The notes under the pieces were generated by a model. That model saw nothing but the letters and a program-made list of their open reading frames with translations, made no database searches and had not been told where the DNA came from. The position numbers and the translations under genes were made by a program. Below, piece after piece: positions 45,501 to 55,255 of a stretch of DNA of 64,000 nucleotides. The stretch is from Bagarius yarrelli (Eukaryota > Chordata > Actinopteri > Siluriformes > Sisoridae): the NCBI GenBank assembly GCA_005784505.1, contig VCAZ01000017.1:2746572-2810571 (forward strand), read 5' to 3'. The number at the start of each line of letters is the position of its first letter. Position 1 is the first letter of the stretch.

Positions 45501-46074
45501 GGTGAAAGTAGAAATGACTTATTATAAAATATTTTTCTTTAGGAGGGAATTTGCCATGTTTACCATTTACCAACTTTTAACTGGTAGTCACGTTTTGCTA
45601 CGTCTCACAACCCTAAAAACAGAAATTAACATTTTAAGTTATAAAAAATATTTTAAATCATGAATTAATTCATCGAAAAAGGGGGAAAAAAGAAAGGAAT
45701 TGGCTGTAAAAAGTATTAACCTCCTAGTAAACACTTTGTAAGGACTCTATTGGTGAAGACTATTGGTGGCTTTCGTGTCCTACAGCATACAGCATGTTTA
45801 TCCACCAAGACATTTAATAACTGAATTTATTTCTTCCACAGGTATATGTGCCTTAATTTCTGTGGAGGTGATGAGACAGTCAGTAAAGAGAATGATTGAG
45901 AGCGAAGAGACCATCTGGATTGAGTACTACTACTCCTGGTCCTTTGCATGCGCCTGCACAGCATTCGTCTTTCTCTTCCTCAGCGGGATTGCCCTTCTCA
46001 TCCTTTCTATGCCCCAGATGCCTAAGAACCCATGGGAGACCTGCATGGATGCCGAGCCTGAACAGATCGAATAA
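34147..46074 (+). CDS. cacng1: cacng1: skeletal-muscle calcium channel gamma-1 subunit (4 coding exons, 226 aa)
   Basis: Joined exons 34147-34381, 44011-44085, 45195-45332 and 45842-46074 give 681 nt: 226 codons plus TAA (human CACNG1 has 222 aa). Known role: gamma subunit of the Cav1.1 dihydropyridine-receptor complex in skeletal-muscle T-tubules, where it damps channel activity. Visible features: TM1 about residues 10-28 (TFVIILIGIVCMFTAVV), VSDHWAVLS, sequon N41-S-T, EAAHFGLWRLC with GLW at 50-52 and C55, C71, sequon N81-C-S, TM2 (AAAIAVFSLAFIILGSLCVL), TM3 (GMFYAFAGICALISVEVM), the EYYYSWSFACAC entry to TM4 and the short tail NPWETCMDAEPEQIE. No TTPV ligand, as in mammals. The start ATG sits in GGCACCATGC; the frame extends only 12 bases further to a TTG. 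Phases 1, 1, 1. Confidence 0.97.
34382..34909. other. cacng1 intron 1, first part
   Basis: AT-rich intron sequence, nothing recognised. Confidence 0.4.
34910..35085 (+). repeat. SINE family B, plus strand, cacng1 intron 1
   Basis: AAGTGGTAGCATAGTGGTTA (A-box-like), TGGGGTTTGATTCCCTGCAC (B-box-like), CCATTGCTGGGCCTTTGAGC and AAGACCCTTAACCTATAATTG, ending TAAATGCTGTAAATGTAA. Near full length. Confidence 0.85.
35086..36344. other. cacng1 intron 1 segment
   Basis: Short open frames occur on both strands without similarity to known domains. No repeat family recognised. Confidence 0.35.
36345..36405. repeat. Intronic repeat pair, copy 1
   Basis: GGTAGCGCTTTAGGGGCACT, GGAAATCTGGTGGTGCCTGG and GGGGTGCATTTGAACA recur with few changes at 39157-39212, 2.8 kb downstream in the same orientation. 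Beyond about 55 bases the two diverge, so these are fragments of a dispersed element or a local duplication. Confidence 0.65.
36479..36650 (+). repeat. (AT)n run joined to a SINE family B fragment
   Basis: About 72 bases of AT dinucleotides end directly at ATTAATGCAGTGGTTAAGTTG, a family B head. This is followed by GCCAATACTGGGCCCCTGGG and CAAGACCGCCTTTTAATTG. The B-box part is degraded (ATCGTAGGTGCCATGCC). Confidence 0.75.
36651..37691. other. cacng1 intron 1 segment
   Basis: No repeat family or coding exon recognised. Confidence 0.35.
37692..38180. repeat. Two-state pentanucleotide array (GACTT / GACTG)
   Basis: About 490 bases built from the pentamers CTTGA and CTGGA, which share the frame and differ at one base. 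They are arranged in blocks: long CTGGA runs (for example 37761-37790, 37815-37845, 37873-37907, 38012-38052) separated by CTTGA runs. Occasional TTGTGA or TTTTGA interruptions mark block edges, mostly towards both flanks. Translations (Lys-Ser-Ser-Gln-Val, Ser-Pro-Val-Gln-Ser) are artefacts. Confidence 0.95.
38181..39156. other. cacng1 intron 1 segment
   Basis: AT-rich, no feature recognised. Confidence 0.35.
39157..39212. repeat. Intronic repeat pair, copy 2
   Basis: Second copy of the sequence at 36345-36405, here preceded by CTGTGATTCTCAACAGGG. A GGGAACCACTGG at 39540-39551 could be the opposite inverted end of a hAT-type element of about 400 bases (39145-39551), but the match is short. 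Confidence 0.5.
39213..40471. other. cacng1 intron 1 segment
   Basis: Contains a G9-10 run near 39488-39500 and a short (TC)n/(CA)n patch at 39832-39862. No coding signal. Confidence 0.35.
40472..40800 (+). repeat. SINE family C with three tandem B-box units
   Basis: One A-box-like TGGCTCAAAAGGTCTAGGC is followed by three successive units, each starting GAGTTGTTGAT or a close variant and carrying a B-box-like GGGTTCAAGCCCC (the middle one GGGTTCAAACACC). The first unit is about 57 bases and the next about 51. The usual family body follows: CACTGGGTCCTTGAGCAAGA, CTGCTCCAGGGGCTCTG, GATAGGATATGTAAAGAAA. Confidence 0.85.
40801..43259. other. cacng1 intron 1 segment
   Basis: AT-rich. A (GT)n run lies at about 42903-42927. 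Short frames at 41160-41508 and 42005-42199 have no recognisable domain. No complete repeat identified. Confidence 0.35.
43260..43860. repeat. Approximately 50-60-bp CA-rich minisatellite near cacng1 exon 2
   Basis: About ten units of the form CACCAATCACCATCAGTTATGT, GGTTGTCTCCCACCCCCAAC and a variable (AC)n run; unit length varies with that run. Several units differ by a few bases. The array ends about 150 bases before exon 2 of cacng1. Histidine/threonine-rich frames on both strands are artefacts. Confidence 0.95.
44011..44085 (+). CDS. cacng1: cacng1 coding exon 2
   Basis: A 75-base exon between TCTTTACAG and GTAAGA. Encodes EVNCSYFRHFTPGQDSEIF and EVKTQR of the first extracellular loop, matching mammalian EKNCSYFRHFNPGESSEIF. 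Found by family match and frame. Confidence 0.95.
44260..44645. repeat. Possible dispersed repeat, cacng1 intron 2
   Basis: Has the look of a common teleost element with GAATGAATC, GACTCG and TCGAGTC motifs in both orientations (for example CTGACTCGGACC near 44346 and CTCTTCGAGTCACATCG near 44612). I could not define ends. Confidence 0.3.
44711..44937 (+). repeat. SINE family A with internal deletion, cacng1 intron 2
   Basis: Head GGTGGCTCAGTGGTTAGCAC, GCCTCACAGCAAGAAGGCCT, then a jump directly to GCCCATAAGAGTGAGTG, with about 110 bases of the family body missing. The 3' part GACGGCTGGGATAGACTCCA, CCCCGAATTAGGGAATAAGC ends in (GAAT)n. Confidence 0.9.
45195..45332 (+). CDS. cacng1: cacng1 coding exon 3
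   Basis: A 138-base exon between TTTGTTAG and GTAAGA (three bases shorter than its counterparts in cacng4 and cacng5). Encodes EYNISAAAIAVFSLAFIIL, TM2, the intracellular loop and the start of TM3 (GMFYAFAG). Confidence 0.96.
45333..45841. other. cacng1 intron 3
   Basis: A 509-base intron, AT-rich. The frame running on from exon 3 to 45415 is read-through and not coding. Nothing else seen. Confidence 0.6.
45842..46074 (+). CDS. cacng1: cacng1 coding exon 4 and stop
   Basis: A 233-base last coding exon after TTCTTCCACAG. Encodes the rest of TM3 (GICALISVEVMRQSVKRMIE), the second loop, TM4 and the tail ending PEQIE, then TAA at 46072-46074. Confidence 0.96.
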
Positions 46075-46224
46075 TTCCAGGCCATGTCAAATCATCATTG
46101 TTCTAATAGTTAATATAAATTGGGCATGGTAAAAACAGGACTCAGATAAATATACGTTTAGCCTTTGGCTTGGTGATACCGCTAAAGTGATCTTTGGCTT
46201 AAACATCTATGAAATATTTTATTA

Positions 46225-46345
46225 CAGAGCAGCTTAGCTTAGAGTCCTTGCACAAAGACCAGCACTGGCAGATTGGTTGTTCTGGGATTTAAACTCACAA
46301 TCAGCAGTTTGACACCTTAACCTATGAGCTACCACTGCCCACTTT
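46225..46345 (-). repeat. SINE family B fragment, minus strand
   Basis: GAGTCCTTGCACAAAGACCA, GCACTGGCAG, GGGATTTAAACTCACAATC and GACACCTTAACCTATGAGC in family order, decayed. It may lie in the cacng1 3' UTR. Confidence 0.65.
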
Positions 46346-48029
46346 ACTGGGCATGAGATAAAGTTTATTACAGGAGAAAAATAGCTATCTTTAGCTCAGT
46401 GCTAGCATGTGATTGCAATCATTTACACTAAAAGTGTCCTAAAAGTGTTTTATTTTTAATATTAATTGATATAACTCGATCAATTGATGGTGAATCATTT
46501 TACATTTCTTAATATTAACCCATGTTGCATGAGCAGTCAAATTTATTAATAGCATTTTTTAAATTATAAATGATTTTGCATATTTTTTCACCCCAAATTG
46601 AACCCATGAATGCTTTGTCATCTGTGTGTCCCGAAATTCAGCTCATTAAGGATGTTATTGCTACTAAAAATCTGTATAAACGTGCGAATCAAAATGATCA
46701 AATGATTTAAATTTTGCCTTAAATCTGGTCTAAATCTGTTTACTACTCAAAAGACTGATCTGCTTTAATTGTGTGTTTTGTGTTTTATTGCAATACAACA
46801 GATTGTTTGTACCTTGAATTCCTCGTATTTTCCCTTGTGTCTATTTTAAACGTGTAAAACGGTATGATTTTTAATATATAAACATGAACTTTGCCAAATT
46901 TTACCTTGTATAAAGTGATTTTGCATTCGTTTTTTTATTTATCGCTGCTAATCGGTAGACACGCCTCTACTAGCTGAATCCTCTATACTAGCTTTGTTCG
47001 GCGACACACTAGATCTGTGTCTCTGCTTTCTAGCTCTGAACAGAATGTTAATACGCTCCGGCCTCTGAATGTCTTAGCCAGGCGTTTTTGGAGTGCTTTC
47101 AGTTCTGGCAGGTGTGGACACAAATGCTGTCTTTTGCTCTTTCGGAGTTTTAAGTTGTAAAAAAAACAAAAATATACTAGTTCTTTTTCTGCAGTGCCAA
47201 ACTTCTTCACCTGGCGTGCGGTTTTCCGCACGCATCTTAAAAAAAAATGTTTCCACTTCCTTATTTGCAGTATGTTTGGGCTACTAAGCAACCTGGAAGT
47301 TGCGTTCAAAATTAAAACGCTATTTTAACGGAACCCACACAATTATATTCATTGCATAACAGCATCATCTGTGCATGCTTTATACCGCCACCTATTGGTT
47401 AGTGAGCTTTGGCTTAGCTTTTATTTCTGCCTAGCTTGTTATGCTAGAATTTTTTTTCACCCTTCTGTATGTCGTGATTTTTATCAGTTTAGCTAGTTTA
47501 GCTCAGGATTAGCTGGCGTCGTTTATTAAGCTTGTAGAAAGAAAAAATAAATAATATAATAGCACCTTTTAATCTAGACTCATTAATAATTAATAACCGT
47601 GGAAGTAAATAGAAAATACAGCCTCTAAGCGTCCAACTGGGTCTCCTGTAGGACAGTGAGTGCATTGTGGGTAAACTTTCCGCTGAGAAATGCTGTTATT
47701 AGTTACTTACAGTTGTGCTACAGTGTCACTGTAGATTTTCTCTAAAGTTTAATCAAACTTATATATAAGTTATTTTTGTGCTTTTGGAAATGTTACTGTA
47801 AATTCTGTTTCCTATTTGCTGTTAATTTTACAGTTATGGTTTGGCTTTCTTTTTTCATATTTAGTCATATTCATGTTTCATCTGAGAGGTTTTCTCTGGA
47901 GATTTTGTAGATACTGTATTTCAAAACTTCCGTTCTGAGTAAGATCACAGATGTATGCATTGTTAAGTCATGTCTGTTTTATTGGAAAATAAATGCAATT
48001 TATGAGATTTGAAGTGTTTGTGCTCTACA
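46346..48029. other. Downstream flank of cacng1
   Basis: No coding gene seen. The minus-strand frame of 108 codons at 46983-47309 has no recognisable domain and no splice support. AATAAA near 47985 is far from the stop codon, and the true 3' end is unknown. A 28-base segment at 47652-47679 is an exact inverted copy of 7344-7371. Confidence 0.4.
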
Positions 48030-48530
48030 CTCTTACACAAGGTTTTTACAGTAATTTACTGGCATTTCAGAGAGTATTAACGGTAATTTACTGGCATTTC
48101 AAAAGGGTATTTATGGTAATTTACTGGCATTTCAAGGGGGTTTTTAATGGTAATTTACTGGCATCACAAAGGGGTTTTGCGGTAATTTACTGGCATTTCA
48201 AAGTGGTTTTTACAGTCATTTCTGGCTTTCAAATGGTATTTATGGTAATTTACTGGCATTTCAAGAGGTTTTTAATGGTAATTTCTGGCATTACAAAGGT
48301 GTTTTATGGTAATTTCTGGCATTTAAAAGGGTTGTTTTGGTAATTTCTGGCATTTAAAAGGGATGTTATGGTAATTTCTGGCATTTTAAAGGGTTGTTAT
48401 GGTAATTTACTGGCATTTTAAAGGGTTGTTATGGTAATTTCTGGCATTTTAAAGGGGTTTTTACTGTAATTTACTGCCATTTTAAATGGTTTTTACTGTA
48501 ATTTACTGGCACTTTTTACAGTTTAACAGT
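48030..48530. repeat. 33-bp minisatellite downstream of cacng1
   Basis: About 15 units of GGTAATTTACTGGCATTTCA followed by AAGGGGTTTTTAT-type variants, shortening to 30-32 bases where TTACTGG becomes TTCTGG (48220-48370, 48430-48445). The 116-codon frame through the first half follows the 33-base period and is an artefact. Confidence 0.95.
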
Positions 48531-48805
48531 AAGTACATGGTACTTTATTCATTCATTTTATTCGTCTACTGTACTGGCTTATGTAGGCAAGAGGGGTACA
48601 CACTAGACGAGCCGCCAGTCTATCACAGGGCCACATGGTACTTTAATTATGTGTTACTATTAAAAAAACCTAGCTTAACATAATTATTTTAAATAAATGA
48701 AAAATAGATGATTTAATTCACGATTTTTGTCTTACAATAGTACTACTACCATTTAATCCTTTTTATACCCCAAAAATTAGGTTAAAAATAGCTTTTCTAA
48801 ATCTA

Positions 48806-49001
48806 AAATTTACATTTACAGCATTTGGCAGACACCCTTATTCAGAGTGACTTACATATATCTCATTTACACAACTAAGCAATTGGGGGTTAAGGGCCTT
48901 GCTCAGGGGCCTGACAGTGGTGGCTTGGTGAAGCTGGGAATCAAACCCACAATCTTCAGGTTGGCAGGTTAACACCATAACCATGAGCCACCACTTCCCC
49001 G
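48806..49001 (-). repeat. SINE family B, full length, minus strand
   Basis: TTTACATTTACAGCATTTGG, CAGACACCCTTATTCAGAG, GGGGTTAAGGGCCTTGCTCA, GGGAATCAAACCCACAATC and ACCATAACCATGAGCCACC in order. Well preserved. Confidence 0.9.
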
Positions 49002-50639
49002 TAGCCCCATAATACAAAGTCCCATATTGTAGTAGCATCTGTCTATTTCTGAAGCGATAGTTTACTGTCATTAACCCTGTGTAATATTAGATTGTAATTT
49101 TATCGTAGAGGGTTTTAACATAAACAAAACGGATGCCAAAACAATTTTTGCCCAGTCATGGTGCATACCGCTGGTCTTATCATGATTGACAAGCGTGTAA
49201 CAGAGGCTCTGTGTATACGAGTAATTAAAAGTGTCTCTAAAAAATTGAATTGACATTAAAATTAGAACTGCCATGTCCGTATCTTAGAAATAAAACATCT
49301 TATAAATTAAAAAAACTGAAGCGAAGCATTGACCACACAATTTTGTCATATCTCTGTACATAATTATGGTAATAAATCCTTATGAACAGGAGACATAATT
49401 TATATGCATATAAAAAAGTCATCTATTCTAATATAATGAGTTAATAAATTTACACATTGAAAGCTAAAAGAAAAAAATGTATAAAGATTATGTTAAAATA
49501 ATGATGTTTTTGAGTAAAGCAGTTACCATCATTTTTAAAGGTACAGTAGGTGATTTTATTTCCAAAACATTTTTTGTTCTGCTGGGAGAAAATCTCTTCA
49601 CATCTTGATAGCAATCATCAAATGAAGTGGTCTAAACGTATTTCTATGCATTTATATATTCTGTGGAAGGCGTAGGACCAAGAAATGTTCGTCCAATCAA
49701 AATATTCAGACCGAACATTATGATAGGCTTTCCTACCTGTCTGTTAACATAGGGTAACAGACAGGATACGTCATCGTTCGCTACTGCAGAAAAAAAGTCT
49801 GGATTGAAACAGAGAGGAAACCTGGAATTAATATAAAATTGGAGTCGATTACAGGAGTCAAAGGGTCTGAAAGATGATGTCACGGTTACGGTAATTATTC
49901 TGTGATTGGCTTTTGGTGTGTGTTTTGATAGTAACTCATAGGTTATGTAGTCTGTGTATTGTGTGCATTTTGTAATCGGTTACTATTTTCATGTTTGTTA
50001 CTAACTGTACTAAAAAGTTTTCTCATCAATGAATGTCACATGATTTATTGTAGTGATGTTGTCCCAGGTTGCATTCAGGAGACAAAGGTTTGGATGGTGA
50101 TTTGCAGGATGCTTTTTAGTGCTGTCAGGCTACAGACAGCATTTTGTGCTACAGTACCTTTTTTATTTTTACAAATTATAACCTACAAAGCAGCGATCAA
50201 CCTTTAGCTATCATGCGTGTTTTGCCTTTGCCAATCACACCTATTCACAGTTGGACTAGTGACACGCCGAGAACACAATCATGACAATAATGAAGGCCGA
50301 TAAAATCCTCAGGCTTGGGCCTGATTCTGTAGAAATACCATAGACACGAATCAGCCTGATTCACACTCCTGAAGTGTGTGTGTGTGTGTGTGTGTGTCAA
50401 AAAGAAAATGCTGTTATTTGCATAAACCTCTAACTGCATTAACCCGTGGGTAAGAAAGGTGTTTTGATCTTCTGTGTAAATGAAAGGTTAAAAGTGTAAA
50501 TGTATTTAATTATCAGACAAAACTTGCCAACGAGGAAGTGTGTAAATACAGGAAGTGAAATTGCATCATGACACTTTCGATAATGTGTCAAAAATGTCAT
50601 GTGTTTCTACTTTTGTGTTTAGGCACTAAAGGCCTAAGG
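49002..50639. other. Intergenic
   Basis: No gene seen. AAAGGTACAGTAGGTGATTT at 49538-49557 looks like the edge of a dispersed repeat that may run to about 49880, but I cannot name it. A (GT)n run lies at about 50377-50398. Confidence 0.35.
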
Positions 50640-51180
50640 GACTAAATGGTTTGGTTCTAATGTACTTAACTAGTCTTCTAACATGCTACATTCCATTACG
50701 CTCCCTAAGATCTCAATCCTCCAGACTTCTGGTAGTCCCCAGTATAGCAAAGTCCACAAAAAAAGGTAGATCTTTTTCATATTTAGCTCCTAAACTATGG
50801 AATGACCTACCCGACAATGTTCGGGATTCAGACACAGTCTCCCAATTTAAACATAGATTAAATACATATCTCTTTAGCCAGGCATACACAGACACATCCC
50901 ATAATATAGTATCCCAGTATAATTGATTAAAGGAACATTATCAGCTAACCTGCTAATACTTTGAACAACAGCTACGCTAATTTCTCTTCACCTTTTTATT
51001 TTCATACCAATCCCGAGGTATCAAGAGATTACTGGTAGACCTTCCGGGAGAAGATGCCAACCTTGAAGGATCCTGAGAGACCAGTCACCAGGTTCTTGCC
51101 CCTTTTCTAGATTTCAAGGAGCTTTGAGGATAGACTGAGACTCACTCTGTTCCACTGGCCAAACACTCTGGAAAAGGTAC
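50640..51180 (+). mobile_element. 3' end of a non-LTR retrotransposon (LINE), truncated
   Basis: The frame at 50651-50926 encodes the C-terminal tail that follows the reverse transcriptase in L2/CR1/Rex-type LINE ORF2 proteins: YLTSLLTCYIPLRSLRS, then RSFSYLAPKLWNDLPDNVR and FKHRLNTYLFSQAY. It is followed by a 3' UTR (CCCGAGGTATCAAGAGATTA, GGAGAAGATGCCAACCTTGA) like that of fish LINEs. The reverse-transcriptase and endonuclease domains are absent, so this is a 5'-truncated dead copy. Confidence 0.8.
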
Positions 51181-52779
51181 AAACCCATCTCAAAAAGTCT
51201 TTTAGCCAATATGTCGTATGTTTTTGTATTCAGTAAAAAGAAAAAGAAAGGACTTGAAGGAAACACACTTAGCATTTATATTTAACTTTTATCCAGGTTG
51301 AAGTGTCTGCTTGCAAATCAGGACACACTTCAGAACAGCACCAGACAGCAGATGTTGTTTACATATGAAAGCCAATCATATCACTTTTTTTCTGGTAAGT
51401 TTGTCGAGCGTGTTTGTAACAAAACCACGTTTGCATGACGATCATACACACATACACATACACCTGTGTAATTGGCGCTGGATTAGCTGTGTTGTAGAAA
51501 CCACCATGTTGTGAGTTCTAACAGTTTGACGCATCGCTAATGCAATTTTCACTGTTTCTGTATTATCTGACGTTAGAACTGTTAATACTTGCTTTGTTTT
51601 AGTCATTGTTCTCATCCCAGGTTGTGTTTTTGTGGATTTAATCTTTCTAGATCCAATCTTGCTTTTCTATTTAGCTTGAAAGCCACACTCAAAAGTATAG
51701 ATATGTTTTAAAGCATCTTTTTTTGCCTCTGTTTAAATCACAAAACCAGGTTTTAAATCATAAAACAGATTTTAATGAGTAAAAATAAATCAGATTTATA
51801 CATAATATTAAATTCAAATTTAGATTTTATTTGTGATATACAGTACAACATATAGTGAAATGTTCTTTACGGCGTGCCGAATTAAAAAAAATCATAAGAT
51901 TGAATTAAATTACACAAAATAGAATAAAAAGATAAAATAAATTATAATACAAATGTGTGTATTGTTTGTACCCGTGTATATATATATATATATATATAAA
52001 GTGACTGCGGTGAAATATAAAGTGCGGTTGTGCATGTAATGGGATGTGCAGGTGTGTGTGTGTCTGTGTGTGTGTGTGTGTGTGTGTGCGCCCAAAATGG
52101 CCCAAATATCAGTCATAATGATGTATTTTAATACTGTAGTTTATATATTATGTCTATACAACAGGTTTTTTCTGTTCTTTTTAGCTAATTTTAATTTCTG
52201 TTTTGTTTTGTTTTATTATTATTTTTTAATTCTATTTTATCCCTTTCACAGTTCATCAAATGTCAATTTAAACTCTTTTACAGATACAAATAGCAATCTT
52301 TAGTCATTACCAGAAGCCTGTAAATATTTAATTGCTGAGACTTTAAAACAGGAGCATCCAGGAAACACCAGATGGTGTGCGGCTGTTTGCTAGTAATTTT
52401 TAAGAATTTAATAAAGTATTTCATGACACTATTTTAGCATGTTTTTTCACAAGCTTTGGCAGAGGAGTTTTTATTTGAGGAGTTCAAATATTCTGCTTGT
52501 TGTGTGTAAGCAGTGTGTGAGGCAGTTATGATGGACTGATTGATGTTTTTAGGCTGCCGTCTCCTGATCGAGCCGCTTGAAGGGGTGCAGACACATGCTG
52601 TTTGATCTTTCATAGGCAAACGGTCTGTAAAAATGGCTGGTATGAAAAAATAGCGTTTAAAACACACTTTTTCTACACATGAAAGTATAAAGAATGGAAA
52701 AATACAAGCATCTCTATTATTACTTGCTCGGAAGAATTGAATTGCTAAGAATTTAATAATAAAAAAAATTATTTATGGG

Positions 52780-52817
<38 letters not shown>

Positions 52818-52903
52818 AGAACTAGACTGGAAATGTTGAACATTTACTGAAAAGATTAATACCTTTAAATCAACTTAAAAAAAGGTTAAATGGGAACAAC
52901 AAC

Positions 52904-52942
<39 letters not shown>

Positions 52943-53011
52943 TTCACACCCTGATCCCTCCCACTTTTGTTGTTAACAAATCGATATTGTTTTTATAATG
53001 TTTCCCTTATG
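51181..53011. other. Intergenic with microsatellites
   Basis: Contains (TA)n at about 51977-51998, (GT)n at about 52053-52088 and 52786-52815, and (AAT)n at about 52903-52941. No coding gene or named repeat. Confidence 0.45.
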
Positions 53012-53775
53012 TGATTGGACTGTTGTGATGTAAGTCATGCCTTTTTTGTTTTTCCGTTTATATCCCTCAACATTAATATTACATCCTGAGTATGTGATTC
53101 TGATTGATATAAATGGCTAAATCATATAAACGATTACCTTGATTTCTTAATCATAATAAACCCATAATTAACTCAAATTCACTGATTCACTGGTCATATG
53201 ATTGAATCGTTGTGATGTAAGGCATGCTTTTTTTTCCTTTTTTTATCCTTTGAGTGGACAACATTAATATTACATCCTTTATCTCTAAGTCTGATCAAAA
53301 TAAGAGGCAGAATTATATAAACCAATACCTTAATTAGTTAGCTACACATAATAAAGGAACAATAAACTTAAATTCGCTGATTTATGGTCATGTGATTGGA
53401 CAATTTATATCCCTCTAGTGGACAACATTATTATTACATTCTCTTTCTCTGAATCTGATTAGCATCAATGTCTGAATTATATGTTTGATTACATTTACAT
53501 TACATTTGCAGTATTTGGCAGACGCCCTTATCCAGAGAGCGACTTACAATATTCCTTGTTATACAACTGAGCAATTGGGGGTTAAGGGCCTTGCTCAGGG
53601 GTCCAACAGTGGTGGCTTGTCGGAGCTGGGAATCGAACCCACAACCTTCGGGTTGGTAATCCAACACCTTAACCATGAGCCACCACTTCCCTCACTTCCC
53701 AAACTGATTACCTTAATTACATAATTACTGATAATAAACCCATAATAAACTTTAATTTACTGAATCATGGTTTAT
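53012..53775. repeat. Imperfect ~190-bp tandem repeat, three units
   Basis: Unit 1 starts at 53012 (TGATTGGACTGTTGTGATGT), unit 2 at 53199 (TGATTGAATCGTTGTGATGT) and unit 3 at 53393 (TGATTGGACAATTTATATCC). Each contains ACATTAATATTACATCC or a variant, then GATTACCTTGATTT and CATAATAAACCC-type segments in the same order. Spacing is 187 and 194 bases. Unit 3 lacks the GTTGTGATGT segment and is split by a SINE at 53493-53704. Confidence 0.8.
53493..53704 (-). repeat. SINE family B inserted in tandem unit 3, with 7-bp target duplication
   Basis: ACATTTGCAGTATTTGGCAG, ACGCCCTTATCCAGAGAGC, TTAAGGGCCTTGCTCAGGGG, GGGAATCGAACCCACAACC and CACCTTAACCATGAGCCACC. TGATTAC occurs at 53486-53492 and again at 53705-53711. 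Units 1 and 2 show the uninterrupted GATTACCTT/AATACCTT form of the site. Confidence 0.9.
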
Positions 53776-54899
53776 TGTTCATGCATTATTTATTGCATTC
53801 TTTAACAGTTAACTGGCATGATAGCAATGATCCATCATCATCGTCACCCATTCACTGTCCTGCATTACTAACAGTCCGAGTTTTCAGTTTGTTTGCATCC
53901 TCCACACATTTGATGCTAACCCTTGTTAGCACTGTTGATGCTAACCCTTTAAAAAATGCTTGATTGTGTGGCGAAATCCCGGCGAATACATCTGAACTCA
54001 ATGTACAGATCTACAGAATCTCACAGTGTTTTTTTTTGTTTGTTTTTTAAACCTAAACAAGAAGTTATATAAGGGCAAAACATTAAAGTGAACATAACAC
54101 ACTCACACTTCATGCTGTTAATCTGAAATGGAGAGGAAAGCATTGGATATTGTTGAATGAAAGGTCAGGAAGGTTGTTTAGAAGCAAATAAATGTATTAA
54201 AGAGTCTCTCAAAAAGTTTACAGGTATTGATTAAGAATTCTCAGGTAAAAGGTCAGTAAAAAATAAGCAGAGATCAGCAAAAGTTAATTACACAAAACTC
54301 AGGCGTGACCTTCCAAAATATAAATGAGCTGAATAAATAACAGGTAAACTGACAATATGTGTCTGTGTGTGTGTCTGTGCGTGTGTGTGTGGGTGTGTGG
54401 TTGTTATCTATACAATTTTGTGCTATTTTGTAGGCAGTGTGTCGTTTATGGTGAGTGAATTACAGATAGACAAGCAAGCAAAAGCAATATGAAGTTGTCG
54501 GAGAGACAGAAAAGCGGGGGAGAGAGTGACCAGGCTCTGTGAAAGAATAATAAGGGCATATCACTGTGGCCACAGGAAATGAGGACGGCTACAAAATAGC
54601 CTTCCTACAGAGAGAAAAGGTGACTGGCATCAAACACATGCTAGTCACACAAAGTCCAAGCACAGCTCCAGAGGGGATGGATCAAAAAAAAAAAAAGAGG
54701 GAAAACAGATATGCTTGAGCGCTGATAATTTATTATAGAAGTCTATTCTAAAGGTTATTTACTAGGGTTATAGCCTATACAGCCATAACATAAAAAATCA
54801 TACTCGTATCTCATAGTTTTAAACAATTTGGAATAAAAAAATTAAATTTGGTCTTTTTGGATTCCATTGTAATGGAAATAACTGGAGCAGTGTTATTGT
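53776..54899. other. Intergenic
   Basis: No gene seen. GT-rich patch at 54358-54402. Confidence 0.35.
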
Positions 54900-54924
54900 A
54901 AGGAAGACGACTGAGTAGAATCCA

Positions 54925-55255
54925 TAATGTGTCGAACGGCTTTTATTTAGAAAAGAAGCAGAGTTCAAAGGGAAGTCAGAGTGCAGGCAAAAGTCGGTAC
55001 ACGATCCAGTAATAGATCAGGCAGACAAATCCAAAACGACAAAGAGCGTGAACCGAAAACAGAACAAAGATCAAAACCATAAACACGAGAACAAAACATG
55101 AACCCTAGTAGGTAGCGGGGCAAACAATACTTCGCACAGGTAAGTCTCTGGGGCTAGCTTAAGTAGCTAGCCAAACGGGAAGTCCTCCCAAACAGGGTTA
55201 ATAGTCTGGAGATGGCACCCCCTGGTGTTGGGAGAGCGGAATCGTTACAGTTATG
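54925..55255. repeat. Probable dispersed repeat (LTR- or DNA-element-like)
   Basis: CGGCTTTTATTTAGAAAAGA, GGGAAGTCAGAGTGCAGGC, AGGTAGCGGGGCAAACAATAC, TTCGCACAGG and a TTACAG end resemble a common teleost repeat that often ends with a GTTACAG-type edge. No coding capacity; family uncertain. Confidence 0.4.

Noticed and set aside
46983..47309. Exon of a downstream minus-strand gene (HELZ would be expected after CACNG1 in human)
   Set aside because: The 108-codon translation shows nothing resembling HELZ or another helicase, and there is no splice support.
50651..50926. Independent protein-coding gene
   Set aside because: The translation is the tail of a LINE ORF2 protein, without its enzymatic domains.
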